DNA from: Comamonadaceae bacterium
Lineage (GTDB): Bacteria; Pseudomonadota; Gammaproteobacteria; Burkholderiales; Burkholderiaceae_C
Assembly: GCA_027486555.1 (NCBI GenBank)
Contig: JAIXOX010000043.1
Coordinates: 1 to 58,362, forward strand
Length of the DNA stretch: 58,362 nt
Reading direction: 5' to 3'
Positions 17,623 through 25,320 of the stretch are shown one piece after another. Positions within the stretch are counted from its first letter, which is position 1. Each line of letters starts with the position of its first letter. The position numbers and the translations under genes were made by a program. The notes under the pieces were generated by a model that was given only the letters and a program-made list of their open reading frames with translations, made no database searches and was not told where the DNA came from.

Positions 17623-18102
17623 TCAATCAGGCCAAAAGCCGCAGTGATCCAGCAGCCACAGAGCGGCTGCTTCGCAGTCGTCAGGGGCTGCAGGGTAAGG
17701 GTGCTCCGGAGCCAGTCGGTAATGCACACTGAGCACCGCCACTTGTGCATGGTCCGCCAGAGCCAACAGCATGGTGTCTTGCATGTCAGCGCCGCCAATG
17801 ACCCAACCGCCGCCATGCAGGTGCAGGTAAACGCCACGCGCTTGGCCTTGGGCCGGCAGAAATTCACGCAAGCTCAAGGGGCCTGCTGGCCCATCGATGG
17901 TTCGTGTGCTGGCACGCTCACTGAAAATCACCGGCGGAAATACGCCTGCTCCCTCGCGTTGGTTCTGGCGAAATGTGGGCGCGCCAATCTCCCATCACTT
18001 TGGCATAGCAGCCATCGCTTGGGCGATCTGTGCGTTTCGCTGTTGAATTTCTGGTGGGATGTTGCCAGGGTGCAGCAAGGCAGGATCCGGGTAGGTGTTC
18101 AT
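17623..18102 (-). pseudogene. Broken alpha/beta hydrolase (HSL-family esterase) remnant
   Basis: One reading frame begins at the ATG at 18102 (MNTYPDPALLHPGNIPPEIQ). It is interrupted by an in-frame TGA at 17995-17997, continues as WEIGAPTFRQNQREG, and reaches the oxyanion-hole motif YLHLHGGGWVIGG and HYRLAPEHPYPAAPDD. It then stops after WLLDHCGFWPD. Hormone-sensitive-lipase-type esterases normally continue with the nucleophile motif GDSAG and the catalytic Asp and His, all missing. Both an internal stop and loss of the C-terminal half make this a pseudogene. It sits 73 bp after a Bug receptor at the 3' end of the P450/Baeyer-Villiger monooxygenase operon. An ester or lactone hydrolase is the expected next enzyme there, so its loss matters. 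Confidence 0.85.
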
Positions 18103-18175
18103 GGCATGCAATTGGTTTGCAATAAAGGCATAAAGCGGGCAAACGATAGGCTGACCCGCTCTTGGATTGAAACCA

Positions 18176-19147
18176 TCAGCTCAATTGCAAATTGGCCGAC
18201 TTGACGGCATCACCCAACCACTGCAAGTCTTTTTCGATGATTGCTTTGAATGCGGAACCCCCTGCAAATCGGGCATTCAAACCCAATGGCATGTAGCGCG
18301 GAGACAAGGCCGGGTTATTCACGGCAACGCTCAAGGCTTTTTCCAGTGTCTCGATGACAGCTGCTGGTGTGCCAACAGGTGCCGCAAGACCACCCCAGTA
18401 ATTCACCGTAGGAATATCCAGCCCCTGCTCTTTGGCTGTGGGCAATTCAGGCAAGAAGCCAATGCGTTGTTCCGTCAGGGCAATCACAGGTTTGATTTTG
18501 TCTTTGAACTGGATGATCAGTGGCGCTGGCAATGCCATGGCCTGGATCTCCCCTTGGGCAAGAGCCAAGGCACCATCTGGGCCACCTTTGAATGGAATGT
18601 TGTTCCCGGTGATGCCGACACGTTGCATGATGCTGACCATGCTCAGATGCTCCATCGAACCGGGTCCTGTGGAGCCGTAATTGAGCTTGCCGGGGTTGGC
18701 CTTTCCCCAAGCCACCATTTCTTGTGTGGTCTTGAACGGCGCGTTGTTGGCAATGCACAGCATGGCATCTGTAGAGCCCATCAACCCAACGGGAATGAGC
18801 TGTTTGAGCATGTCAAAGCGTTTGAGCGAAGCCTGCACGGCGCACATGGTGGCGTTCAGGTGAATCAGTGTGTAGCCATCTGCTGGAGCGCTGGTGATGG
18901 CCTGGATGCCGATTTGATAAATGCCACCGGGTCGGTTCTCGACCACAAGGCTTTGCCCCAGCGGTTGTTGCAGGAATTCACTCAAGATGCGCACCGACAC
19001 ATCGGCCGCACCGCTTGCAGGCAGGGGCACGATGATGCGAACGGGCTTGTTGGGAAAAGCTGCTTGCGCTGCTGCAATCAGGGGCATGGGTAGCAAGCTG
19101 GCCCCTATCGCTTGCAGGGTTTGGCGGCGCGTGAGTGCTTTGGTCAT
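18176..19147 (-). CDS. Bug-family (TctC-like) periplasmic solute receptor
   Basis: A 323-residue tripartite-tricarboxylate-type binding protein. The N-terminus has a twin-arginine-like signal (RRQTLQAIG) ending near AAAQA. The family hallmark FPNKPVRIIVPLPASGAADVSVR follows in two pieces, with GQSLVVENRPGG, ADGYTLIHLN and the LPTAKEQGLD block. These proteins capture carboxylates, amides or aromatic acids for uptake or sensing. No TctA/TctB membrane genes are nearby, as is usual for orphan Bug receptors in Burkholderiales. AGGAG precedes the start. It is 52 bp downstream of the monooxygenase, co-oriented, and probably the last intact gene of that operon. Confidence 0.9.
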   Translation of the reverse strand: MTKALTRRQTLQAIGASLLPMPLIAAAQAAFPNKPVRIIVPLPASGAADVSVRILSEFLQQPLGQSLVVENRPGGIYQIGIQAITSAPADGYTLIHLNATMCAVQASLKRFDMLKQLIPVGLMGSTDAMLCIANNAPFKTTQEMVAWGKANPGKLNYGSTGPGSMEHLSMVSIMQRVGITGNNIPFKGGPDGALALAQGEIQAMALPAPLIIQFKDKIKPVIALTEQRIGFLPELPTAKEQGLDIPTVNYWGGLAAPVGTPAAVIETLEKALSVAVNNPALSPRYMPLGLNARFAGGSAFKAIIEKDLQWLGDAVKSANLQLS

Positions 19148-19199
19148 TTTTTGTCTCCTGGTTATGGTGGTAAAAATCTAGGCAGATTGAGAAAAAAAC

Positions 19200-20705
19200 T
19201 CATTTAAAAATCAAAGAGCCGTCATCGAAGGTGGCGACTGGAAGATCGTTCTTTTCTATCGAGTAGTCTTGCAAGTGCAACCAGGGTGCACGATCGCCTT
19301 GGCATGGCAACTGGTGCATGCTCCTGGCCAGGTACCCTGGATTGAAGTTGTCAGTTCGCACCCAAGGGCTCAGAAGCATGTCTTGGTCTTCAGGTCGAAG
19401 CTCAGGCACCACACTGCGTAATTCGTGTTTGTCCATGTGCTGCACAAGCTTGCAGAAAAAGTCACCCAGCAAGTCGGCGCGCAGCGTCCAGCTGGCACGG
19501 AAATAGCCGAACACCCACAGCAAATTGGGCAAGCCCGTGAACATGGCACCACGCCAAGTGACGCTGCCCGCAAAGTCCAGCGGCTTGCTATCGACATGGA
19601 AAGCAATGTCACCCAATACGTTCAGGTTGAAGCCAGTGGCTGTGACCATCACATCTGCGGACACGGTCTCGCCGTTGCTCAAACGAATGCCCTCCGGCAC
19701 GAAGCGCTCAATCTGGCCGGTCACTACACTGGCCTGTCCGGTGCGTATGGCTTTGAAGAGGTCGCCATTGGGCACGAAAGCCAGGCGCTGCTGCCATGGT
19801 CGGTAACTTGGCTTGAAATGGACATCGGCCAAGTGTGCGTGTTCGGGGCCGAGTGCGTCTCTGACGGCGGTGAGCAGTTCAGCCGCCACAGCATCGGGCG
19901 CTTGGACGCAGAGCCGCTGCAAGTTGGCTTGGTCGAGCAGGACCTTGCGGCGAACAATTTCGTGGGTCCATTCGTGCGGTATATCCAGTGCGCGCAGCGT
20001 ATCGGCCAGTTCGTTGGCATTGCGTCCTGTGGCAAACCAAGTGGGAGAACGCTGCAGCATGGTGACGTGTGCACAGCGGCCAGCCAGGGCCGGTACCAGC
20101 GTTGCGGCGGTAGCGCCCGAGCCGATCACCACCACGCGCTGACCGGTCAGGTCGAGGTCTTTCGGCCATTGCTGCGGGTGCACGATGCGACCGGTAAAGT
20201 CGTCCATGCCTGGCCAATCAGGGGTGTAGCCCTCGGCGTGCCGGTAGTAACCCTGGCACATCCATAAAAACTGACAGCGTACTTGGCGGATGACAGGGTT
20301 GCCCTCGGCCGGTGTGTGCAGAATTTCGACGTGCCAGAAGGCTTGGGCAGAAGACCAATGAGCCGAAGTGACACGGTGTCGGTAATGAATTCGACCGGAC
20401 AGGTCGTGTTCGCCGATGACCTCGTCCATGTAGTTCAGGATCTGATCGCCGGTGGCGATCGGGTCGCCGCGCCACGGCTTGAATCGGTAGCCAAAGGTGA
20501 ACAGGTCGCTGTCCGAGCGGACGCCGGGATAAGTGTGAGTTAGCCAAGTGCCGCCGAAACTGGCCTGCGCCTCGACCAACGCAAAACGCTTGTCCGGGCA
20601 CTGTTGCTGCAGGTGGCAGGCGGCGCCCACGCCAGAGATACCGGCGCCGATGATCAGCACATCCAATTGCTCGGGCAACAGGTTCATGTAGGGCGCCTCG
20701 CTCAT
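19200..20705 (-). CDS. Flavin monooxygenase of Baeyer-Villiger type (class B)
   Basis: A 501-residue FAD/NADPH monooxygenase. It has the FAD Rossmann motif GAGISG (residues 20-25), FGGTW, the Baeyer-Villiger fingerprint FTGRIVHPQQWP (around residues 167-178, fitting FxGxxxHxxxWP) and a second nucleotide motif VIGSGATAATL. Such enzymes insert oxygen next to a ketone carbonyl, giving esters or lactones, or oxidise heteroatoms. Length and composition resemble the shorter EthA-like group rather than the roughly 540-residue cyclohexanone monooxygenases, so linear or aryl ketones are also possible substrates. Its ATG overlaps the P450 stop by four bases (ATGA). The upstream dehydrogenases could make the ketone, and the decayed esterase downstream would have cleaved the product. 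Confidence 0.88.
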   Translation of the reverse strand: MSEAPYMNLLPEQLDVLIIGAGISGVGAACHLQQQCPDKRFALVEAQASFGGTWLTHTYPGVRSDSDLFTFGYRFKPWRGDPIATGDQILNYMDEVIGEHDLSGRIHYRHRVTSAHWSSAQAFWHVEILHTPAEGNPVIRQVRCQFLWMCQGYYRHAEGYTPDWPGMDDFTGRIVHPQQWPKDLDLTGQRVVVIGSGATAATLVPALAGRCAHVTMLQRSPTWFATGRNANELADTLRALDIPHEWTHEIVRRKVLLDQANLQRLCVQAPDAVAAELLTAVRDALGPEHAHLADVHFKPSYRPWQQRLAFVPNGDLFKAIRTGQASVVTGQIERFVPEGIRLSNGETVSADVMVTATGFNLNVLGDIAFHVDSKPLDFAGSVTWRGAMFTGLPNLLWVFGYFRASWTLRADLLGDFFCKLVQHMDKHELRSVVPELRPEDQDMLLSPWVRTDNFNPGYLARSMHQLPCQGDRAPWLHLQDYSIEKNDLPVATFDDGSLIFK

Positions 20706-21964
20706 GTGGGGATGCGCACCATGAGTTCGGTGAACCCCCGCACAAAGGGTGAACGCACCCGCACCGGTTCGGCCACGACTTCAATGACGGGAAAGCGCTT
20801 TTGAATTTCTTCCCACAAGATCCGAAGTTGCATCTCGGCCAAGCGGTTCCCCACACAGCGGTGGATGCCAAAGCCAAAAGACAAGTGCTGGCGCGCACGA
20901 GGCCGATCAATGATGAACTGGCTCGCGTTGGGGATGGCCTCCTCGTCGCGGTTGCCCGAGAGATACCACATCACCACCTTGTCGCCTTTTTGGATGTGTT
21001 TGCCGCCCAGTTCAGTGTCTTGCAAGGCGGTTCGGCGCATGTGGGCCAGCGGCGTCTGCCAGCGAATGATTTCCGAAACCATGTTGTCCACCAAGGCCGG
21101 ATTGTTTCGCAGCTTGTCCCATTCGGCCGGGTTGTTGTGCAGGGCCAGCAGGCCGCCCGTCATCGAGTTGCGTGTGGTGTCGTTGCCGCCCACAATGAGC
21201 AAAACCAGATTGCCCATGAATTCCTGTGGAGACATGTTCCGGGTTTCCGGGTTGTGGGCCATCATGGAAATCAGGTCAGAGCCAGGACTTGCGTTGACGC
21301 GCTCATTCCATAGGCGGGTGAAATAAGCCGCCATCTTGTGCAGTTCGGCCAAGCGCTCTTCACGCGTTGGCGCATTGGGATCTATGTCCTTGTTGGAAGT
21401 TGCCACGTCTGACCAGTGGGTCAACAGATGACGGTCCTTAAGCGGAAAGTCAAACAGGGTGGCCAGCATCAGTGTGGTGAGTTCGATGGAAACATGGTCT
21501 ACCCAGTTGAAGGTCTCATTACGCGGCAGGCCATCGAGAACTTGACAGGTTCTCTCGCGGATCATGCTCTGTAAATTGGCCAGATTGCCCGGCGCGACAA
21601 TGGGCTGAACAGCCTTGCGTTGCACATCATGACGCGGCGGGTCCATGGCGATGAACATCTGCAACTTCGCTTCACCCGGTGGTGGCTCGGTGATGGCAAT
21701 CCCACCGTTTGTCCAGTCTGAAGAGTAAATGCCGTGGTGGGTGTCCACGTGCATGATGTCCTGGAAACGGGTTACTGACCAATACGATCCGTACAAAGCG
21801 CTGTTGCAGTGATGGACAGGATCGTCACGACGAAGACGTTCGAAATAATGACCAACGGTGTCGTTCTCAAAATAATCAGGAGAGCCGGGATCGATCTGTT
21901 CGATCGGCATGGCAAAGGCTTCGGCACGGGCTGAAGCCTGAATTTCGGCGTGTGACAGTTTCAT
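20702..21964 (-). CDS. Cytochrome P450, CYP153 family (alkane/alicyclic hydroxylase)
   Basis: A 420-residue soluble P450. The I-helix is LVLLIVGGNDTTRNSMTGG and the K-helix is EIIRWQTPLAHMRRTA. The heme loop is HLSFGFGIHRCVGNRLAEMQ, with C370 as the heme ligand. The stretches FIAMDPPRHDVQRKAVQPIVAP, TLMLATLFDFP and SGNRDEEAI are closely similar, from memory, to CYP153A alkane hydroxylases. CYP153 enzymes hydroxylate the terminal carbon of medium-chain alkanes, and in some strains cyclic alkanes and terpenes. It lies directly downstream of its probable redox partner ferredoxin (28 bp gap) and is translationally coupled to the monooxygenase. No ferredoxin reductase gene is present in the window, so electrons must come from a reductase elsewhere. 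Confidence 0.93.
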   Translation of the reverse strand: MKLSHAEIQASARAEAFAMPIEQIDPGSPDYFENDTVGHYFERLRRDDPVHHCNSALYGSYWSVTRFQDIMHVDTHHGIYSSDWTNGGIAITEPPPGEAKLQMFIAMDPPRHDVQRKAVQPIVAPGNLANLQSMIRERTCQVLDGLPRNETFNWVDHVSIELTTLMLATLFDFPLKDRHLLTHWSDVATSNKDIDPNAPTREERLAELHKMAAYFTRLWNERVNASPGSDLISMMAHNPETRNMSPQEFMGNLVLLIVGGNDTTRNSMTGGLLALHNNPAEWDKLRNNPALVDNMVSEIIRWQTPLAHMRRTALQDTELGGKHIQKGDKVVMWYLSGNRDEEAIPNASQFIIDRPRARQHLSFGFGIHRCVGNRLAEMQLRILWEEIQKRFPVIEVVAEPVRVRSPFVRGFTELMVRIPT

Positions 21965-21992
21965 GTTGTTTTCCTTGAGTCTGTGCTTAGCC

Positions 21993-22313
21993 TCAGTGCT
22001 GGCATTCGGGCATATGGACTTCGATGCCGTCGAGCTCGGTGGTCATGATGATCTGGCAGGCCAATCGGGAGGAACCACTACGCTCGTTGGTGAATTCAAG
22101 AATGTCGTTCTCATTTTTTTGCATGACGGGCAGGCGCTCAGCCCAGGGCGCAGACACGAACACGTGGCAAGTGGCGCAAGCGCACTGGCCGCCGCAATCC
22201 CCATCGATGCCCGGTACGGCGTTGTCGGTGGCAGCGCGCATCAGGTTCTCGCCAATGGGGGTCTCAACGCTGCGGCGAGTACCGTCAAAGCTGATGAAAT
22301 GGACTTGGGACAT
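21993..22313 (-). CDS. 2Fe-2S ferredoxin, adrenodoxin/putidaredoxin type
   Basis: A 106-residue ferredoxin with cluster ligands C40, C46, C49 and C86 in the pattern C-x5-C-x2-C-xn-C (DGDCGGQCACATC, later LACQI). This is the vertebrate-type [2Fe-2S] class that feeds bacterial P450s. The ATG at 22313 is preferred over the upstream TTG at 22319; a purine-rich AGAAAGA lies nine bases before it. It is immediately upstream of the CYP153 gene and is its evident electron donor. Confidence 0.93.
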   Translation of the reverse strand: MSQVHFISFDGTRRSVETPIGENLMRAATDNAVPGIDGDCGGQCACATCHVFVSAPWAERLPVMQKNENDILEFTNERSGSSRLACQIIMTTELDGIEVHMPECQH

Positions 22314-22343
22314 AGACAAAAATCTTTCTGAAAAAAACGGAAT

Positions 22344-23216
22344 TCAGGCATCGGCAGACTTGCGCATGGCTTCGATCTGTTCGCGTGACACGCCGAGTGC
22401 TTGGCTCATGGGGCTTGTTGTATGAGGATCCCAACTGTGGCGCGGGCCGATGGTGATTCCGCCATCCACCGTGATATGGGTGCCAGTGACAAAGCGAGCG
22501 GCATCACTGGCCAAATACAGGGCAGCCTCGGCAATGTCTTGTGGCTGACCGGCACGGCCAATCGGATTGGCGCTGCTGCTGTGCTCACTTACACGATGTG
22601 CCAGTTCTTGAGAGGCCTGTTGGTCCATGCCAAACAGTCCCCCGAAGATGCGCGTGGCAATGAAGCCCGGCACCACAGCGTTGATGCGAATATTCAAGGC
22701 GCAGAGTTCGGCCGCTGCCACTCGGGTGTAATGCAGCACCCCCGCCTTGGCCACCGAATAGGCCAGCGGGGCGTAGCCAGATTGCAAGGCCGAAATGGAC
22801 GATGTGTTGACAATGGCCCCTGCGCCGCGTTTGATCATGTGGGGCACGGCGTAGCTGGTTCCTGCAGCTACAGAGCGCAACAAAAGGTTCTGGGTGTTGT
22901 CCCAAGCTTGCGCATTGAAAGCCTGAACGCCACCCATGGTGCCTATGCGACCTGCGTTGCTGAACAGGATGTCCAGCCCACCAAAATGCTCGGCCGCACT
23001 GTCGATGGCGGCGCGCAATTCATCGAGCTGGGTCACGTCACAATGCGCAAAGTGCAGCTGGCCTGCGTATTGCCGTTGCAATTGTTCGCCCACATCGTCC
23101 TGTACATCTGCCGCCACCACTTGCGCGCCTTCGGACAAAAACAGCTCGGTTGTGGCCAAGCCGATGCCTGAGCAGGCGCCCGTGATCACGGCGACTTTGT
23201 TTTGGAGTCGTTTCAT
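22344..23216 (-). CDS. Short-chain dehydrogenase/reductase
   Basis: A 290-residue NAD(P)-dependent oxidoreductase. It has the cofactor motif TGACSGIG near the N-terminus, the NAG motif (LFSNAGRIG), the catalytic serine in NTSSIS and YSVAKAG (Tyr and Lys). It probably oxidises the alcohol formed by the P450 to a ketone or aldehyde, which fits the neighbouring Baeyer-Villiger enzyme. Two starts are possible. The ATG at 23228 overlaps the upstream stop (TGATG), while the ATG at 23216 has GGAG at a good distance and matches usual SDR N-termini (MKRLQNKVAVITG), so it is preferred. Confidence 0.88.
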   Translation of the reverse strand: MKRLQNKVAVITGACSGIGLATTELFLSEGAQVVAADVQDDVGEQLQRQYAGQLHFAHCDVTQLDELRAAIDSAAEHFGGLDILFSNAGRIGTMGGVQAFNAQAWDNTQNLLLRSVAAGTSYAVPHMIKRGAGAIVNTSSISALQSGYAPLAYSVAKAGVLHYTRVAAAELCALNIRINAVVPGFIATRIFGGLFGMDQQASQELAHRVSEHSSSANPIGRAGQPQDIAEAALYLASDAARFVTGTHITVDGGITIGPRHSWDPHTTSPMSQALGVSREQIEAMRKSADA

Positions 23217-23227
23217 GGGTCGCTCCA

Positions 23228-24310
23228 TCAGTCGAAGACGATTATGTTTCGGGCGATGCCGCCGCGCTGCAGAGCAGAAAAGCCGTCGTTGATTTGCTCA
23301 AGCTTGAGTCGGTTCGAAACCAGCTGGTCGAGCTTCATCCGGCCCTGCATGTGAAATTCGACCAAGCGGGGAATGTCCAGGCGAAAGTGGTTGGAGCCCA
23401 TCATCGTGCCTTGAATGCGGCGCTCGCGCAGAAAGTCAAAACCGTGCAGCTCGATTTTGGTCCCCAGCGGAATCATGCCCACAATGGTGGACAAACCTCG
23501 AGGACGCAGCATGGCAAACGAAGCTTCGGTGGTGGGCTTGAGGCCAATGCACTCGAATGCGTAGTGCACACCGCCTTGGGTCATCTCGATGATCTTGGCG
23601 ACCATGTCTGGGTCTTTGGCATCCATGCTATCGGTCGCACCGAAAACCTTGGCCAACGCCAGCTTGGCCGGATCGATGTCGATGGCAATGATGCGTGCAG
23701 CACCGGCCAGATGGGCCGCATGAATGGTGGACAGGCCCACGCCACCGCAGCCAAGCACAGCCACCGTGGTGCCAGGCTCCAGTTGTGCACTGTGGACCAC
23801 CGAGCCATAGCCTGTAAGAACCCCGCAACCCAGCAGTGCCGCTAAGTCTAAGGGCATGTCTGCGCGTATTTTGACCACAGCATTTTCGTGCACCAACATT
23901 TGCTCAGCAAAAGTTGAGAGGTTGAGGAATTGATTGAGATGTTCGCCCTTCCAGCGCAGGCGTTTGGCCACGCCGGGTGGCATCTTGACTGCGGTGTTGC
24001 TGCAGATGGTTTGGTGACCCGTCACGCAATACTCGCAATGGCCACAGAAAACCGACAAGCAGGTGACCACATGGTCGCCGGGCTTGACGTGGGTGACATC
24101 TTCACCGACCGCTTCGACCACACCTGCGGCTTCATGACCAAGTACGGCGGGCACTGGCGTGGGGTATTTGCCTTCGATGAAATGCAAGTCACTGTGGCAA
24201 AGCCCGCTGACACGGGTACGCACCAGCACTTCGTTGCGCTTGGGTTTTTCGATCTCGATGCTCTCGATGGTCATGGGCTGACCTGGGCCATGAAAAACAG
24301 CGGCTTTCAT
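23228..24310 (-). CDS. Zinc-dependent alcohol dehydrogenase
   Basis: A 360-residue medium-chain dehydrogenase. Catalytic zinc ligands are in GLCHSD and GHEAAG. The structural zinc site is CGHCEYCVTGHQTIC, and the Rossmann motif is LGCGGVGLS. It would oxidise a primary alcohol (for example a terminal alkanol, or an omega-hydroxy acid after ring opening) to the aldehyde. Its start lies one base after the tetR stop. It is the second gene of the leftward operon, so it shares the TetR-controlled promoter at 25138-25167. The similarity is to the class III/aryl-alcohol dehydrogenase branch; cofactor choice cannot be settled by eye. Confidence 0.9.
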   Translation of the reverse strand: MKAAVFHGPGQPMTIESIEIEKPKRNEVLVRTRVSGLCHSDLHFIEGKYPTPVPAVLGHEAAGVVEAVGEDVTHVKPGDHVVTCLSVFCGHCEYCVTGHQTICSNTAVKMPPGVAKRLRWKGEHLNQFLNLSTFAEQMLVHENAVVKIRADMPLDLAALLGCGVLTGYGSVVHSAQLEPGTTVAVLGCGGVGLSTIHAAHLAGAARIIAIDIDPAKLALAKVFGATDSMDAKDPDMVAKIIEMTQGGVHYAFECIGLKPTTEASFAMLRPRGLSTIVGMIPLGTKIELHGFDFLRERRIQGTMMGSNHFRLDIPRLVEFHMQGRMKLDQLVSNRLKLEQINDGFSALQRGGIARNIIVFD

Positions 24311-24311
24311 G

Positions 24312-25094
24312 TCATTTGCTCCTCTGGGTTGTGACTTTTTTCTTGGGGGGTGCGATACGTAAGCGTCTCTTTTTTTGCTGCGGTATGACGTGTGTTGGTA
24401 GTTTGACCTTCATGCAGTGCATGACCACTTCAAACAGCCAATGGCTGAGGTTAGGGTCATGCAAGGGTAAGTGGTTGACCGGGTGCGTAATGCTGTTGAC
24501 CAAATGTCCACTGATGATCTGGAAGCCGACGAGCAGTTGCTGTCGAGCTTCTTCTTGATTTGGTTTTCTTGATTTACTGAGGATCAATTCAATGTAGTGA
24601 TCGTGCAGCTTCAACCCGTTGTCCCGCACGGGTTGCCAGTCATCGCTGTCATTGATGCTGTACTGCACGGCCGCGCGAATAATGCTTTCGTAAAGCCGGT
24701 TGGTTTCTACGTAATGGTCTACACAGTGGCGTACCGTTTGAGCCAAGGTGAGGTCTTTGACACTTTCTTGGGTCAGATTGGCGTGCAGGTCTGTTTCTAA
24801 GGTTTCGCTGATGCTTTCAATGAGGAATTTGAAAAAAGCCTCTTTGTTGCGAAATCTCAGATAGAAGGAACCCACAGAGCATCCTGCTTGGGCAGAAATT
24901 TGCGCAATGGAAATATCATCAAAAATCCCGTCGCGCAACAAATCAAGACCTGATTGCAGCAGTTTTTCGTGGGTTTGCTCGGACCTATGTTGCTTGGCCG
25001 GAAAAGCCTTGACGACAGCCTCGGTGTTTTTTTTTCCGATGTTAGACGTCTGCTTTCTGGACGTTACAGCGGCAGTAAATGGGAGGGTGGACAA
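24312..25094 (-). CDS. TetR-family regulator of the P450/dehydrogenase operon
   Basis: A 260-residue regulator. The TetR helix-turn-helix spans about residues 38-85 (SEQTHEKLLQSGLDLLRDG, then ISIAQISAQAGCSVGSFYLRF), preceded by a basic N-terminal tail; the C-terminus is also very basic (QQKKRRLRIAPPKKK). The start is a TTG at 25094, as no in-frame ATG or GTG precedes the DNA-binding domain. A purine stretch, GAAAG, lies six bases upstream. It is the first gene of its own operon. A consensus promoter and an 18-bp imperfect palindrome overlapping the transcription start lie just upstream, so autorepression is likely. It may also control the divergent alkyl sulfatase. Confidence 0.88.
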   Translation of the reverse strand: MSTLPFTAAVTSRKQTSNIGKKNTEAVVKAFPAKQHRSEQTHEKLLQSGLDLLRDGIFDDISIAQISAQAGCSVGSFYLRFRNKEAFFKFLIESISETLETDLHANLTQESVKDLTLAQTVRHCVDHYVETNRLYESIIRAAVQYSINDSDDWQPVRDNGLKLHDHYIELILSKSRKPNQEEARQQLLVGFQIISGHLVNSITHPVNHLPLHDPNLSHWLFEVVMHCMKVKLPTHVIPQQKKRRLRIAPPKKKVTTQRSK

Positions 25095-25119
25095 ATGCGG
25101 CTTTCAAAACCAAAATAAA

Positions 25120-25137
25120 GAACATGAATTCTGGTTC
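25120..25137. promoter_or_regulatory. Candidate TetR operator
   Basis: GAACATGAATTCTGGTTC is an 18-bp imperfect palindrome with 14 of 18 symmetric positions, centred on GAATTC. It lies directly after the -10 element of the leftward promoter and covers the predicted transcription start, 26 bp upstream of the tetR start codon. This is the classic position for a TetR autorepressor. Confidence 0.6.
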
Positions 25138-25167
25138 ACAATAATTCCGCCGGGCAGCACTTGTCAA
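25138..25167 (-). promoter_or_regulatory. Sigma-70 promoter for the tetR-adh-sdr-fdx-P450-BVMO operon
   Basis: On the minus strand a perfect -35 TTGACA (25167-25162) is followed by an 18-base spacer and the -10 TATTGT (25143-25138). Transcription would begin near 25131, inside the palindrome at 25120-25137, giving a leader of about 37 bases. Confidence 0.6.
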
Positions 25168-25221
25168 GCGTCAGATTTAAGAACCAAGGGAAAACCATGT
25201 GTTTGATTTCAATCGGCTCGC

Positions 25222-25235
25222 AGATCATGTGATCT
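25222..25235. repeat. 14-bp inverted repeat in divergent region
   Basis: AGATCA and TGATCT flank a central TG, giving AGATCATGTGATCT. It is 86 bp upstream of the alkyl sulfatase start. It may be a regulator site for that gene. It does not resemble the 18-bp palindrome at 25120, so a different regulator may be involved. Confidence 0.35.
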
Positions 25236-25320
25236 AAAAGGGTTCGCAAAGCGCCTTTTTCGTATCCATTTTTAACGACCAAACTTCGTCATCTAGCCCA
25301 ACTTGTTGTCGCTCCCACTT

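Noticed and set aside
17995-17997. In-frame TGA in the esterase frame as a selenocysteine codon
   Set aside because: The position is not catalytic, the gene also lacks its C-terminal half, and no selenocysteine machinery or SECIS-like stem was seen. Simple decay is the better reading.
18167-19093. 308-codon plus-strand frame opposite the first Bug receptor
   Set aside because: It mirrors the receptor gene exactly and has cysteine/histidine-rich shadow composition without motifs.
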